64,000 nucleotides of DNA from Lolium rigidum (lineage: Eukaryota > Streptophyta > Magnoliopsida > Poales > Poaceae): the NCBI RefSeq assembly GCF_022539505.1, contig NC_061510.1, positions 265,679,687 through 265,743,686 of the forward strand. The letters run 5' to 3'. Shown in pieces: positions 32,218 through 41,942 of the stretch (the first letter of the stretch is position 1; each line of letters opens with the position of its first letter). The position numbers and the translations under genes are program-made. Below the pieces are notes generated by a model. The model had not been told where the DNA came from. It searched no databases and saw only the letters and a list, made by a program, of their open reading frames with translations.

Positions 32218-33356
32218 TGATGAGGACTAAGTCCTTGGATGTGCCCGATCTTCACGGATTTGGGTGGAACTCGTGGGGGTAGGTGGATGAACACGATGAA
32301 CACGAAGAACGCGAGGGGGAATCGTGGGGATACAACACACACACGCACACAAACCGGTTTTCCCTCGTAGGCCCGATACACCTACTCGATAGAGGTTGCG
32401 AGAAAAGACCTTCCGGTAGAAGTCCCGCAAAGAGATCGACAAGTCGAATCCCGAGAGATCTAGAAGGGCGAAAAGACCGGAAGGTTGATAGAAGTGCAAG
32501 CAAAAGACCAAATAGGTAGAAGTGCAAGCAAAAGACCAACAAATCGGTAGAAGTCGCCAAAGAGATCTTCACGAGTCGACAAGGAGCCCGGGTGGGTACA
32601 AGATCAAAGATCTAGGTAGGGTTCCCACAAGGGTGAGCTAAGCTCGGGTTTAATTTCACATCAAGTCTAATCTCAGATCTGAGCCAACTAGGCTATATAT
32701 AGTAGGTGGGGCGAAGGGATAAGTTACAACTAAAAGTGCTCGTTGTCGTTGAAGTTCGCTGGGGCGGAAGTTCCGGTCATCATGGGCGGAAGTTCCGGTC
32801 GAGGCGAAGTTCCGGTCTGGAGGGGCGGAAGTTCCGGTCGGGGCGGAAGTTCCGGCCAAGTTCCGGCCTTGTTCCGGAAATGCGCCATTGTCCCGCAGTA
32901 ACATCCCGTAAGGTTTTCGACGACTTTCGGAACTTGGGCGGAACTTGGGCGGAAGTTCCGGTGGGCGGAAGTTCCGGTCCTTCGGGGCGGAAGTTCCGGC
33001 TGGACCCTGTTTCCTGGGCGCTGGGACGCATCTTGAGAGCATCTGGGAGGCATCTGGCCGGAAGTTCCGGTCCCGGAGGGCGGAAGTTCCGGCTGGGCGC
33101 CGTAGCTCCATCTTCTTCGTTTCCAGCTCTCTCTCCATTGGCTTGGCCTTCATGGCTCGCTTCTTGGTCGATGTACCTGATTGAACATAGGGTATTGGCA
33201 TGAAGTAGCAAGCCATCCAAAGGAGTGTCAAAAGCATACATGGAGAGGAGCGAATTCACCTCTTGGCGTAGGGCTTGGGCTCGAGCTCGTGTCATTGGAC
33301 CACGAGGAGGGCTTGTCGGTCTTGATGTAGTGTCGACCTTGGGTAGGGCTACATCA
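32218..33356 (-). repeat. C 5' LTR (right)
   Basis: Nearly identical to 25695-26834. TATA motif TATATATAG at about 32693-32702; motif array at 32758-33097. As the 5' LTR of a - strand element it carries the promoter for ORF1. Confidence 0.95.
32758..33097. repeat. GGCGGAAGTTCCGGTC motif array, C 5' LTR
   Basis: Second LTR copy of the array; differs from 26228-26575 by small indels and CTG/CCG-type changes near motif copies. Confidence 0.88.
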
Positions 33357-33361
33357 CATCA

Positions 33362-33560
33362 CCCAAGGATGAGACGCTTCCACTGCATATCCTCGTGTTT
33401 TATCCACCTGGGTGCCCCCCCGAGCCGATTCTGTCAAGAGAATTGATGGTATCGGCTCTGTTGGATAACATGTTGAACCCAGGCAGAATGGATGGTGAGG
33501 ATAATTTTGGCCGATTGCTGGAATCGGCCTCCCGTTGCTTGCTCGGTGAAGGTTTTGTGA
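33362..33560 (-). mobile_element. B internal remnant between C and A2
   Basis: About 200 bp of B's internal region with the ATCGGC/GCCGAT words seen at 24800-25690, left between the two nested insertions. No full domain is visible. B's gag side resumes at 41870. Confidence 0.8.
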
Positions 33561-33565
33561 TGTCC

Positions 33566-35071
33566 TGATACGTCTCCAACGTATCGATAATTTCTTGTGT
33601 TCCATGCCACATTATTGATGTTATCTACATGTTATATGCACACTTTATGTCATATTCGTGCATTTTGTGGAACTAACCTATTGACGAGATGCCGAAAGGC
33701 CGATTCTGTTATTCTCGCTGTTTTTGGTTCCGAAAGGCTGTTCGGGCAATATTCTCGGAATTGGACGAAATCAACGCCAAACCTCCTATTTTTCCCGGAA
33801 GGCTCCGGAACACCGAAGGAGAGTCGGAGGAGAGCCGGGGGCCCCACACCATAGGGCCGCGCGGGCCGGGGTCCGGCCGCGCCGGCCTAGGGTGAGGCCG
33901 CCCGTCAGCCCTCTCCGCGCCGCCTCTTCGCCTATATAACCCCTTTCGACCTAAAAACGCAGTACCAATTGACGAAACTCCGAAAAGTTACCGTGGCGCC
34001 GCCGCCATCGCGAAACTCCAATTCGGGGGACAGAAGTCTCTGTCCGGCACCTCGCCGGACGGGGAATTGCCCCCGGAGCCATCTCCACCGCCGTCTTCAC
34101 CGCCATCTTCACCGCCATCGCTGCCCCCATGATGAGGAGGGAGTAATTCACCCCCGAGGCCGAGGGCTTCGCTGTAGCTATGTGGTTCATCTCTCTCCCA
34201 TGTACCTCAATACAATAATCTCATGAGCCGCTTTACATGATTGAGATTCATATGAGTTTGTATCACTACTATCTATGTGCTACTCTAGTGATGTGTTATT
34301 AAAGTAGTTTATTCCTCCTGCATGTGTGCAAAGGTGACAGATGCGTGCACCGTGTTAGTACTTGGTTTATGCTATGATCATGATCTCTTGTAGATTATGG
34401 AGTTAACTATTGCTATGATAATATTGATGTGATCTATTCCTCCTACATATGCATGAAGGTGACAGAGTGTGCATGCTATGCTAGTACTTGGTTTAGTAGC
34501 GTTGATCTATCTTACACTAAAGGTTACTTAAACATGAGCATTATTGTGGAGCTTGTTAACTCCGGCATTGAGGGTTCGTGTAATCCTACGCAATATGTTC
34601 ATCATCCAACAAAAGTGTAGAGTATGCATTTATCTATTCCGTTATGTGATCAATGTTGAGAGTGTCCACTAGTGAAAGTGTAATCCCTAGGCCTTGTTCC
34701 TAAATACTGCTGAGTTACTACTGCTTGTTTCATCGTTTTTATCGCGTTACTACTCGCTGCAATACCACCACCATCAACTACACGCCAAGCACTTTTCCGG
34801 CACCGTTGCTACCTGCTCATACTTATTTATACCACCTGTATTTCACTATCTCTTCGCCGAACTAGTGCACCTATTTGGTGTGTTGGGGACACAAGAGACT
34901 TCTTGCTTTGTGGTTGCGGTGGTTGCATGAGAGGGATATCTTTGACCTCTTCCTCCCCGAGTTCGATAAACCTTGGGTATCCACTTAAGGGAAACTTGCT
35001 GCTGTTCTACAAACCTCTCGCTCTTGGAGGCCCAACACTGTCTACAAGAATAGAAGCTCCCGTAGACATCA
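33566..35071 (+). repeat. A2 5' LTR
   Basis: 1506 bp, TGATACGTCTCC to GTAGACATCA. TATA motif TATATAA at 33933-33939, then a GC-rich transcribed part. Differs from the 3' LTR mainly at CCG/CTG and CGG/CAG positions and in small indels next to them. Contained open frames have no recognisable product. Confidence 0.95.
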
Positions 35072-35081
35072 AGCACTTTTC

Positions 35082-35099
35082 TGGCGCCGTTGCCGGGGA
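35082..35099 (+). promoter_or_regulatory. Primer binding site of A2 (tRNA-Asp)
   Basis: TGGCGCCGTTGCCGGGGA, ten bases after the LTR, is the perfect complement of the 3' 18 bases of plant tRNA-Asp, the primer type of the Athila lineage. Confidence 0.85.
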
Positions 35100-35235
35100 G
35101 GAAAGGTAAAAAGGCTCTCATACTACGGTCTCAGGTAAAGTATTTTTCTGGCGCCGTTGTGTGAGTGCTCAAAGCTATTTCCTTTAGATCCTGCAGTTGC
35201 ATCTTTTTGTTTCTTGTTTACACTAGTTAGGCATA

Positions 35236-37926
35236 ATGGAAAACAACAAAAAATTTAGTGAGCTTTTTAATCTTTTTCCTGATTTAGAATTGTTTGGTGC
35301 AAACATTAAAAAACCAATGGAACCTCATTTGCATGCTAGTAGCGATGTTATTAGTATGAATGCAATTACTGCTAATGCTATGAAGAAGTCTAAGCTTGGG
35401 GAAGCTAGTTTTTGTGGTCTTTTTAGCTTCCCATCTTTAGGGGAGAAAATTTGTTCCGATAATGCTTTATCTCCCATATGCGATAACTCTAATAATGCTT
35501 CCGATATTTTAAATCCACCTCGCTGAAAGTATTCCGTATAAAATACCCATGAAAATTATTGAACGTGTTATGGACAACCACTATAAAGGGGATGGAACTG
35601 TCCATCCTAGAGATCATTTACTGTTTTTGCACGAATTATGTGGGTTATTCAAGTGTGCAGGTATCTCTATGGATGAAGTGAGGAAGAAGCTATTCTCTCG
35701 TTTCATCGTCCGGTAAAGCAGCGCATTGGTATAAATTGTTGGAGAATAGGCATTCTCTTGGTTGGGAGGAAATTGCATCTCTCTTTTATTCTAAATTTTA
35801 TCCTCCGCATGAAGTGCATATTGATAGGAATTATATTTATAACTTTTATCCTCGTGATGGAGAGAGTATTTCTCAAGCGTGGGGAGATTGAAATCACTAA
35901 TGCTCAAATGTCCCATTCATGAGCTCCCCGTAATGTTATTGTTAACAATTTTTATGCGAGGCTTTCAGGACAACACAAGGACTATCCGGACGCGTGTTCG
36001 GAGGGATCTTTCACAAGCAAGGAGGTTGAAGCTAGGTGGGACCTCCTTGATCGGATTGAGGACAACGCTGAAGGATGGGAGAACAATGAAGGTAAAGAGT
36101 CGTATAAATTATGATTATGAATGCGTTGAAGCTTTTATGGATACCGATAAATTTCGAAATATGAGTGCTACTTATGGTCTTGACTCTCAAGTTGCTGCAA
36201 ATCTTTATAAAGCCTTTGCTTCTCATTTTGAATTGCCTAAAAATAATTTTGATAAGTATCATGAACCTTTTAAAGAGGCTTGCATGAAGAATGAAATTGT
36301 TGTTAATTATTGCAATAAGCATGCTCAAACTCCTAAGAATGCTATTTCCTATAAGCATGTTAATTTTTGTGGAATACATAGACCTTGTGGAATTAATCAA
36401 ATCAAAGATGAATATTGCATCCATCATGCTAATGAAAAAACTAGAAAGTGGTTTAGGGCTCTAGATGATCTTGGTAAAAAAGTTTGTGCCCTCTATCCTT
36501 TTATTTGTGAAGTTTGCCATGAAGTGGGTCATTTTAATTTTCAATGCTCCTCCAGTGATATTTTGAACCCAATGAGTGCTGCAAATTTGTATTGTGATGA
36601 TGAAATTACTCCTAATCAGCATGATGAACTTACTTTATTTTTGGGGTGTGAAGAACTGTCGAGAAAAATCTCTTTGTTACATATGAGTGATCTTGATATT
36701 GATGATGTCCTGCATGGGTGTTTTTCTTATTGCATTGATAATAGCCATACAAATACTTACATACAAAATATTTTAGAAGATGACACCTTGCCAAAATATG
36801 ATAGGACCGTCGTGTGTTTTCAACTAATTAACGAAAAGGAGGGATCCTCCCAAGTTTCTTCTATTGTTTCGAAAGTAAATCAGGTTATGCGGACAAGCCA
36901 CTCCTTCAAGCCTCTTCTTCCCGAAGAAGGGAACGAGGAGAAGGAAGAGAAAAAGAAGAAGAAGGGAATGAAGAAGAAGAAGAAGGGGAATAAAAAGAAA
37001 GAGGTAACATCATATCCCCGCGTATATGAGATAACAATAGGTAACCGTAAGTATGTTGCTCCTAATGATTATTGTGATAATGAATCTGAATACGATGATC
37101 TTCCTATGCCCTTTACATACATTAGCGATCATGATTTGAATGAGCACACTACTTTTGATATTACAAATCTCCGGGAAACTAATTCTGAAAATGATGATAA
37201 TAATTGCCATAGTGTCGGTGCTATCCATGCTTCCTCCCATAATGATATAGAAAGCTCTAAGCTCGGGGAAGAGGTGTTTGAAAATCCTTTTGCTACTGGT
37301 CATTATGTTCTTGATACATCTCCTTCTAATAACAATGATGGTATGGACACAGATAAACCGACTGTGAAAGATAACTATTCTATTTCTTATGATGACATTG
37401 TGCCTCCGATCTTTGATGATTATTATAAAAAATGCTATGATATAGGTTATAACTATCCTTATGAAACTTGTCATAGTCATGATTGGGTTACCAAAAACAA
37501 TTCCCTTAATATGCAACTTGTTTACCATGTTCAAATTCTTGATAATAATCCTGCTCCAATTACTATTAATGAGAATAACTCTTCTTATGCCAAATTTAAT
37601 GATACTTCTATGCATATGAACCATGATAAGAATGTTTTAAGTGATGGGTATATTGTGGATTTCATCAATGATGCTACTGAAAGTTATTATGAGAGAGGGA
37701 AATATGGTTATATGCATCTTAATAATATTAAGTTTCCCTCTTTATGTTGAGAATCTTGAAGTTACTCGTGTTTTATCCTCTTATGCTTGTCACTTTGTTC
37801 TTCATGAATTCATTTGTGTACAAGGCTCCTCTTCATAGGAAGCATGTTAGACTTAAATGTGTTTTGAATTTGCCTCTTGATGCTCTCTTTTGCTTCAAAT
37901 ACTATTTCTTGCGAGCGCAACATTAA
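35236..37926 (+). pseudogene. A2 gag-type protein with hydrophobic C-terminal segment, frameshifted
   Basis: Starts at ATG 35236. The frame breaks near 35520, 35700, 35880 and 37745; the longest piece is 35879-37750 (623 codons). 35716-35930 matches the retrotransposon gag domain (GKAAHWYKLLENRH, then FYSKFYP, in a shifted frame). A CCHC knuckle CEVCHEVGHFNFQC lies at 36506-36547. A Lys-rich run (about 36940-37000) precedes a long acidic/polar region. The last piece (37744-37926) is a hydrophobic stretch (LMLVTLFFMNSF) followed by HRKHVRLKCVLNLPLDAL, conserved in A1. No protease, RT or integrase lies between gag and this end. The C-terminal segment may be the remnant of the 3' ORF (env-like position) of Athila elements; that is inference. 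Confidence 0.7.
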
Positions 37927-38625
37927 AACTGCTGAGCCCATCTTAATGGCTATAAAGAAAGAACTTCTTGGGAGATAACCCATGTGTTTATTTTGCTACA
38001 GAACTTTGTTTTATATTTGTGTCTTGGAAGTTGTTTACTACTGTAGCAACCTCTCCTTATCTTAGTTTTGAGTTTTGTTGTGCCAAGTTAAGCCGTTGAT
38101 AGAAAAGTAAGTACTAGATTTGGATTACTGCGCAGTTCCAGATTTCTTTGTTGTCACGAATCTGAGCCCACTGCCCTGCAGGAAGCTCAGAAAATTATGC
38201 CAATTTACGAGCATGATCCTCAGATATGTACGCAACTTTCATTCAATTTTAGCATTTTCATTTGAGCAGGTCTGGTGGCCTAATAAAATCCATCTTTACG
38301 GACTGTTCTGTTTTGACAGATTCTGCCTTTTATTTCGCATTGCCTCTTTTGCTATGTTGGATGAATTTCTTTGATCCATTAATGTCCAGTAGCTTTATGC
38401 AATGTCCAGAAGTGTTAAGAATGATTGTGTCACCTCTGAACATGTGAATTTTTATTGTCCACTAACCCTCTAACGAGTTGTTTCGAGTTTGGTGTGGAGG
38501 AAGTTTTCAAGGGTCAAGAGAGGAGGATGATATACTATGATCAAGAAGAGTGAAAGCTCTAAGCTTGGGGATGCACCCGGTGGTTCATCCCTGCATATAT
38601 CAAGAAGACTCAAGCGTCTAAGCTT

Positions 38626-38646
38626 GGGGATGCCCAAGGCATCCCC
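38626..38646 (+). other. Perfect 9-bp stem hairpin beside an internal purine tract
   Basis: GGGGATGCC-CAA-GGCATCCCC, directly continuing AAGCTTGGGGATGC. The same structure is at 2371-2390 (F, stem one pair shorter at the end) and 47151-47171 (A1, other strand). Confidence 0.75.
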
Positions 38647-39521
38647 TTCTTCATCGACAACATTATCAGAGTTCCTCCCCCGAAACTATATTTTTATTCC
38701 ATCACATCTTATGTGCTTTTTCTTGGAGCGTCTGTTTGTTTGCTTTTGTTTTTGTTTGTGTTTGAATAAATTGGATTACATCATGCTTGTGTGGGAGAGA
38801 GACACGCTCCGCTGGTTCATATGAACACATGTGTTCTTAGCTCATAATATTCATGGCGAAGTTTCCTCTTCGTTAAATTGTTATATGGTTGGAATTGGAA
38901 AATGATACATGTAGTAATAAATGTTTTGGGTAATGTGATACTTGGCAATTGTTGTGCTCATGTTTAAGCTCTTGCATCATATACTTTGCACCCATTAGTG
39001 AAGAAATACATAGAGCATGCTAAAATTTGGTTTGCATAATTAGGTCTCTCTAAGGTCTAGATAATTTCTAGTAAGGTGTTTGAACAACAAGGAAGACGAT
39101 GTATAGTCTTATAATACTTGTAATATGTCTTTTATGTGAGTTTTGCTGTACTAGTTCATCCTTGTGTTTGCCTCAAACAACCTTGCTAGCCTAAACCTTG
39201 TATCGAGAGGGAATACTTCTCATGCATCCAAATACTTGAGCCAACACTATGCCATTTGTGTCCACCATACCTACCTACTACATGGTATTTCTCCGCCATT
39301 CCAAAGTAAATTGCTTGAGTGCTACCTTTAAACAATTCAAAATTTATTACCTCTTATTTGTGTCAATGTTTTATAGCTCATGAGGAAGTATGTGGTGTTT
39401 ATCTTTCAATCTTGTTGGGCAACTTTCACCAATGGACTAGTGGCTTCATCCGCTTATCCAATAATTTTGCAAAAAGAGCCGGCAATGGGATTCCCAGTCC
39501 CAAATTAACAAACTAAAAATA

Positions 39522-39725
39522 GACACTCCTCCATGGTATGTGATTGTTGGACGGCACCCGAAGGATTCGGTTAGCCATGGCTTGTGTAAGCAAAGGTTGG
39601 GAGGAGTGTCATCATAATAAAACTAAAATAAAAAGGTACTCCTTCATGGTATGAGATTGTTGGCAGGCACCCGAGGATTCGGTTAGCCATGGTTTGTGAA
39701 AGAAAGGTTGGAAGGAGTGCCATCC
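39522..39725 (+). repeat. Two tandem hairpin-forming units in A2
   Basis: Unit 1 (39522-39610) is bounded by a perfect 11-bp inverted repeat GACACTCCTCC / GGAGGAGTGTC. Unit 2 (39635-39725) has the same internal sequence (GATTGTTGG...CACCCGA...GATTCGGTTAGCCATGG) with degraded ends. A1 has a single unit at about 46126-46215. Confidence 0.75.
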
Positions 39726-40357
39726 AAAAATAAAATAAAATGGGAGCCGCTCTTTGAAGGTTTGTCTGGCAAGGGGGTTAGAGTACCCGCTACCATTCGT
39801 TGACAACAACAAACACCTCTCAAAACTTTACTTTTATGCTCTCTTTATGTTTTCAAAATCAAAGCTCTAGCACAAATATAGCAATCAATGCTTTCCTCTT
39901 TGAAGGACCATTCTTTTACTTTCAATGTTGAGTCAGTTCACCTATTTCTCTCCACCTCAAGAAGCAAACACTTGTGTGAACTGTGCATTGATTCCTACAT
40001 ACTTGCTTATTGCACTTATTATATTACTCTATGTTGACAATATCCATGAGATATACATGTTACAAGTTGAAAGCAACCGCTGAAACTTAATCTTCTTTTG
40101 TGTTGCTTCAATACCTTTACTTTGAATTATTGCTTTATGAGTTAACTCTTATGCAAGACTTATTGATGCTTGTCTTGAAGTGCTATTCATGAAAAGTCTT
40201 TGCTTTATGATTCACTTGTTTACTCATGTCATACACATTGTTTTGATCGCTGCATTCACTACATATGCTTTACAAATAGTATGATCAAGATTATGATGGC
40301 ATGTCACTCCGGAAATTATCTTTGTTATCGTTTTACCGCTCGGGACGAGCAGTAACT

Positions 40358-40371
40358 AAGCTTGGGGATGC
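40358..40371 (+). promoter_or_regulatory. Polypurine tract of A2
   Basis: AAGCTTGGGGATGC immediately before the 3' LTR; the same sequence borders A1's 3' LTR on the other strand. Confidence 0.8.
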
Positions 40372-41869
40372 TGATACGTCTCCAACGTATCGATAATTTC
40401 TTGTGTTCCATGCCACATTATTGATGTTATCTACATGTTATATGCACACTTTATGTCATATTCGTGCATTTTGTGGAACTAACCTATTGACGAGATGCCG
40501 AAAGGCCAGTTGCTGTTTTCTGCTGTTTTTGGTTCCAGAAAGGCTGTTCGGGCAATATTCTCGGAATTGGACGAAATCAACGCCAAACCTCCTATTTTTC
40601 CCGGAAGGCTCCGAACACCGAAGGAGAGTCGGAGGAGAGCCAGGGGGCCCCACACCATAGGGCCGCGCGGGCCAGGGTCTGGCCGCGCCGGCCTAGGGTG
40701 AGGCCGCCCTGTCAGCCCTCCTGCGCCGCCTCTTCGCCTATATAACCCCTTTCGACCTAAAAACGCAGTACCAATTGACGAAACTCCAGAAAAGTTACTG
40801 TGGCGCCGCCGCCATCGCGAAACTCCAATTCGGGGGCGAAGTCTCGTTCCGCACCCTGCCGGACGGGGAATTGCCCCGGAGCCATCTCCACCGCCGTCTT
40901 CACCGCCATCTTCACCGCCATCGCTGCCCCCATGATGAGGAGGGAGTAATTCACCCCCGAGGCTGAGGGCTTCGCCGTAGCTATGTGGTTCATCTCTCTC
41001 CCATGTACCTCAATACAATAATCTCATGAGCTGCTTTACATGATTGAGATTCATATGAGTTTGTATCACTACTATCTATGTGCTACTCTAGTGATGTGTT
41101 ATTAAAGTAGTTTATTCCTCCCTGCATGTGTGCAAAGGTGACAGTGCGTGCACCGTGTTAGTACTTGGTTTATGCTATGATCATGATCTCTTGTAGATTA
41201 TGGAGTTAACTATTGCTATGATAATATTGATGTGATCTATTCCTCCTACATATGCATGAAGGTGACAGGTGTGCATGCTATGCTAGTACTTGGTTTAGTA
41301 GCGTTGATCTATCTTACACTAAAGGTTACTTAAACATGAGCATTATTGTGGAGCTTGTTAACTCCGGCATTGAGGGTTCGTGTAATCCTACGCAATATGT
41401 TCATCATCCAACAAAAGTGTAGAGTATGCATTTATCTATTCTGTTATGTGATCAATGTTGAGAGTGTCCACTAGTGAAAGTGTAATCCCTAGGCCTTGTT
41501 CCTAAATACCGCTGAGTTACTACCGCTTGTTTATCGTTTTTATCGCGTTACTACCGCCGCAATACCACCACCATCAACTACACGCCAAGCACTTTTCCGG
41601 CACCGTTGCTACTGCTCATACTTATTTATACCACCTGTATTTCACTATCTCTTCGCCGAACTAGTGCACCTATTTGGTGTGTTGGGGACACAAGAGACTT
41701 CTTGCTTTGTGGTTGCGGTGGTTGCATGAGAGGGATATCTTTGACCTCTTCCTCCCTGAGTTCGATAAACCTTGGGTATCCACTTAAGGGAAACTTGCTG
41801 CTGTTCTACAAACCTCTGCTCTTGGAGGCCCAACACTGTCTACAAGAATAGAAGCTCCCGTAGACATCA
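40372..41869 (+). repeat. A2 3' LTR
   Basis: 1498 bp, TGATACGTCTCC to GTAGACATCA; TATA motif at 40739-40745. Pairs with 33566-35071. Confidence 0.95.
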
Positions 41870-41942
41870 TGTCCCTTCATAAATTTTTTGGGGCCGATCA
41901 CAAGGATCAGCCTCGCCACGTTTGCTCATTGACGTGCTCTTG

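Larger units (their letters stand above)
25695..33356 (-). mobile_element. Gypsy-type element C, relative of block D
   Basis: Complete - strand element with LTRs 25695-26834 and 32218-33356 (1140 and 1139 bp) and a perfect target duplication CATCA (25690-25694, 33357-33361). The primer site TGGTATCAGCAGCTC lies two bases from the 5' LTR. It encodes a gag-like protein (28156-30891) homologous to D ORF1 plus the start of D ORF2, then a decayed ORF with RT-like and integrase-like pieces running into the 3' LTR. Motif arrays lie in both LTRs and the leader. It is non-autonomous; LTRs look nearly identical, so insertion is recent. Confidence 0.95.
37927..40371 (+). mobile_element. A2 3' noncoding internal region
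   Basis: About 2.4 kb without coding capacity. It contains GGGAGATAACCCAT after the stop, two internal purine-tract-like AAGCTTGGGGATGC copies (about 38562, 38621), the hairpin 38626-38646, two hairpin-forming tandem units (39522-39725), and the true purine tract at 40358-40371 against the 3' LTR. Homologous regions are in A1 (- strand) and F. Confidence 0.85.
33566..41869 (+). mobile_element. Complete Athila-like element A2
   Basis: 8304 bp, + strand, LTRs 33566-35071 and 40372-41869, perfect target duplication TGTCC (33561-33565, 41870-41874) inside B. Primer site complementary to tRNA-Asp, as in the Athila lineage. It has a gag-type reading frame broken by frameshifts, then a conserved hydrophobic C-terminal segment, then about 2.4 kb of noncoding sequence. 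No polymerase. It resembles Sabrina/WHAM-type pol-less families of cereals (by memory; name not verified). Confidence 0.95.
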
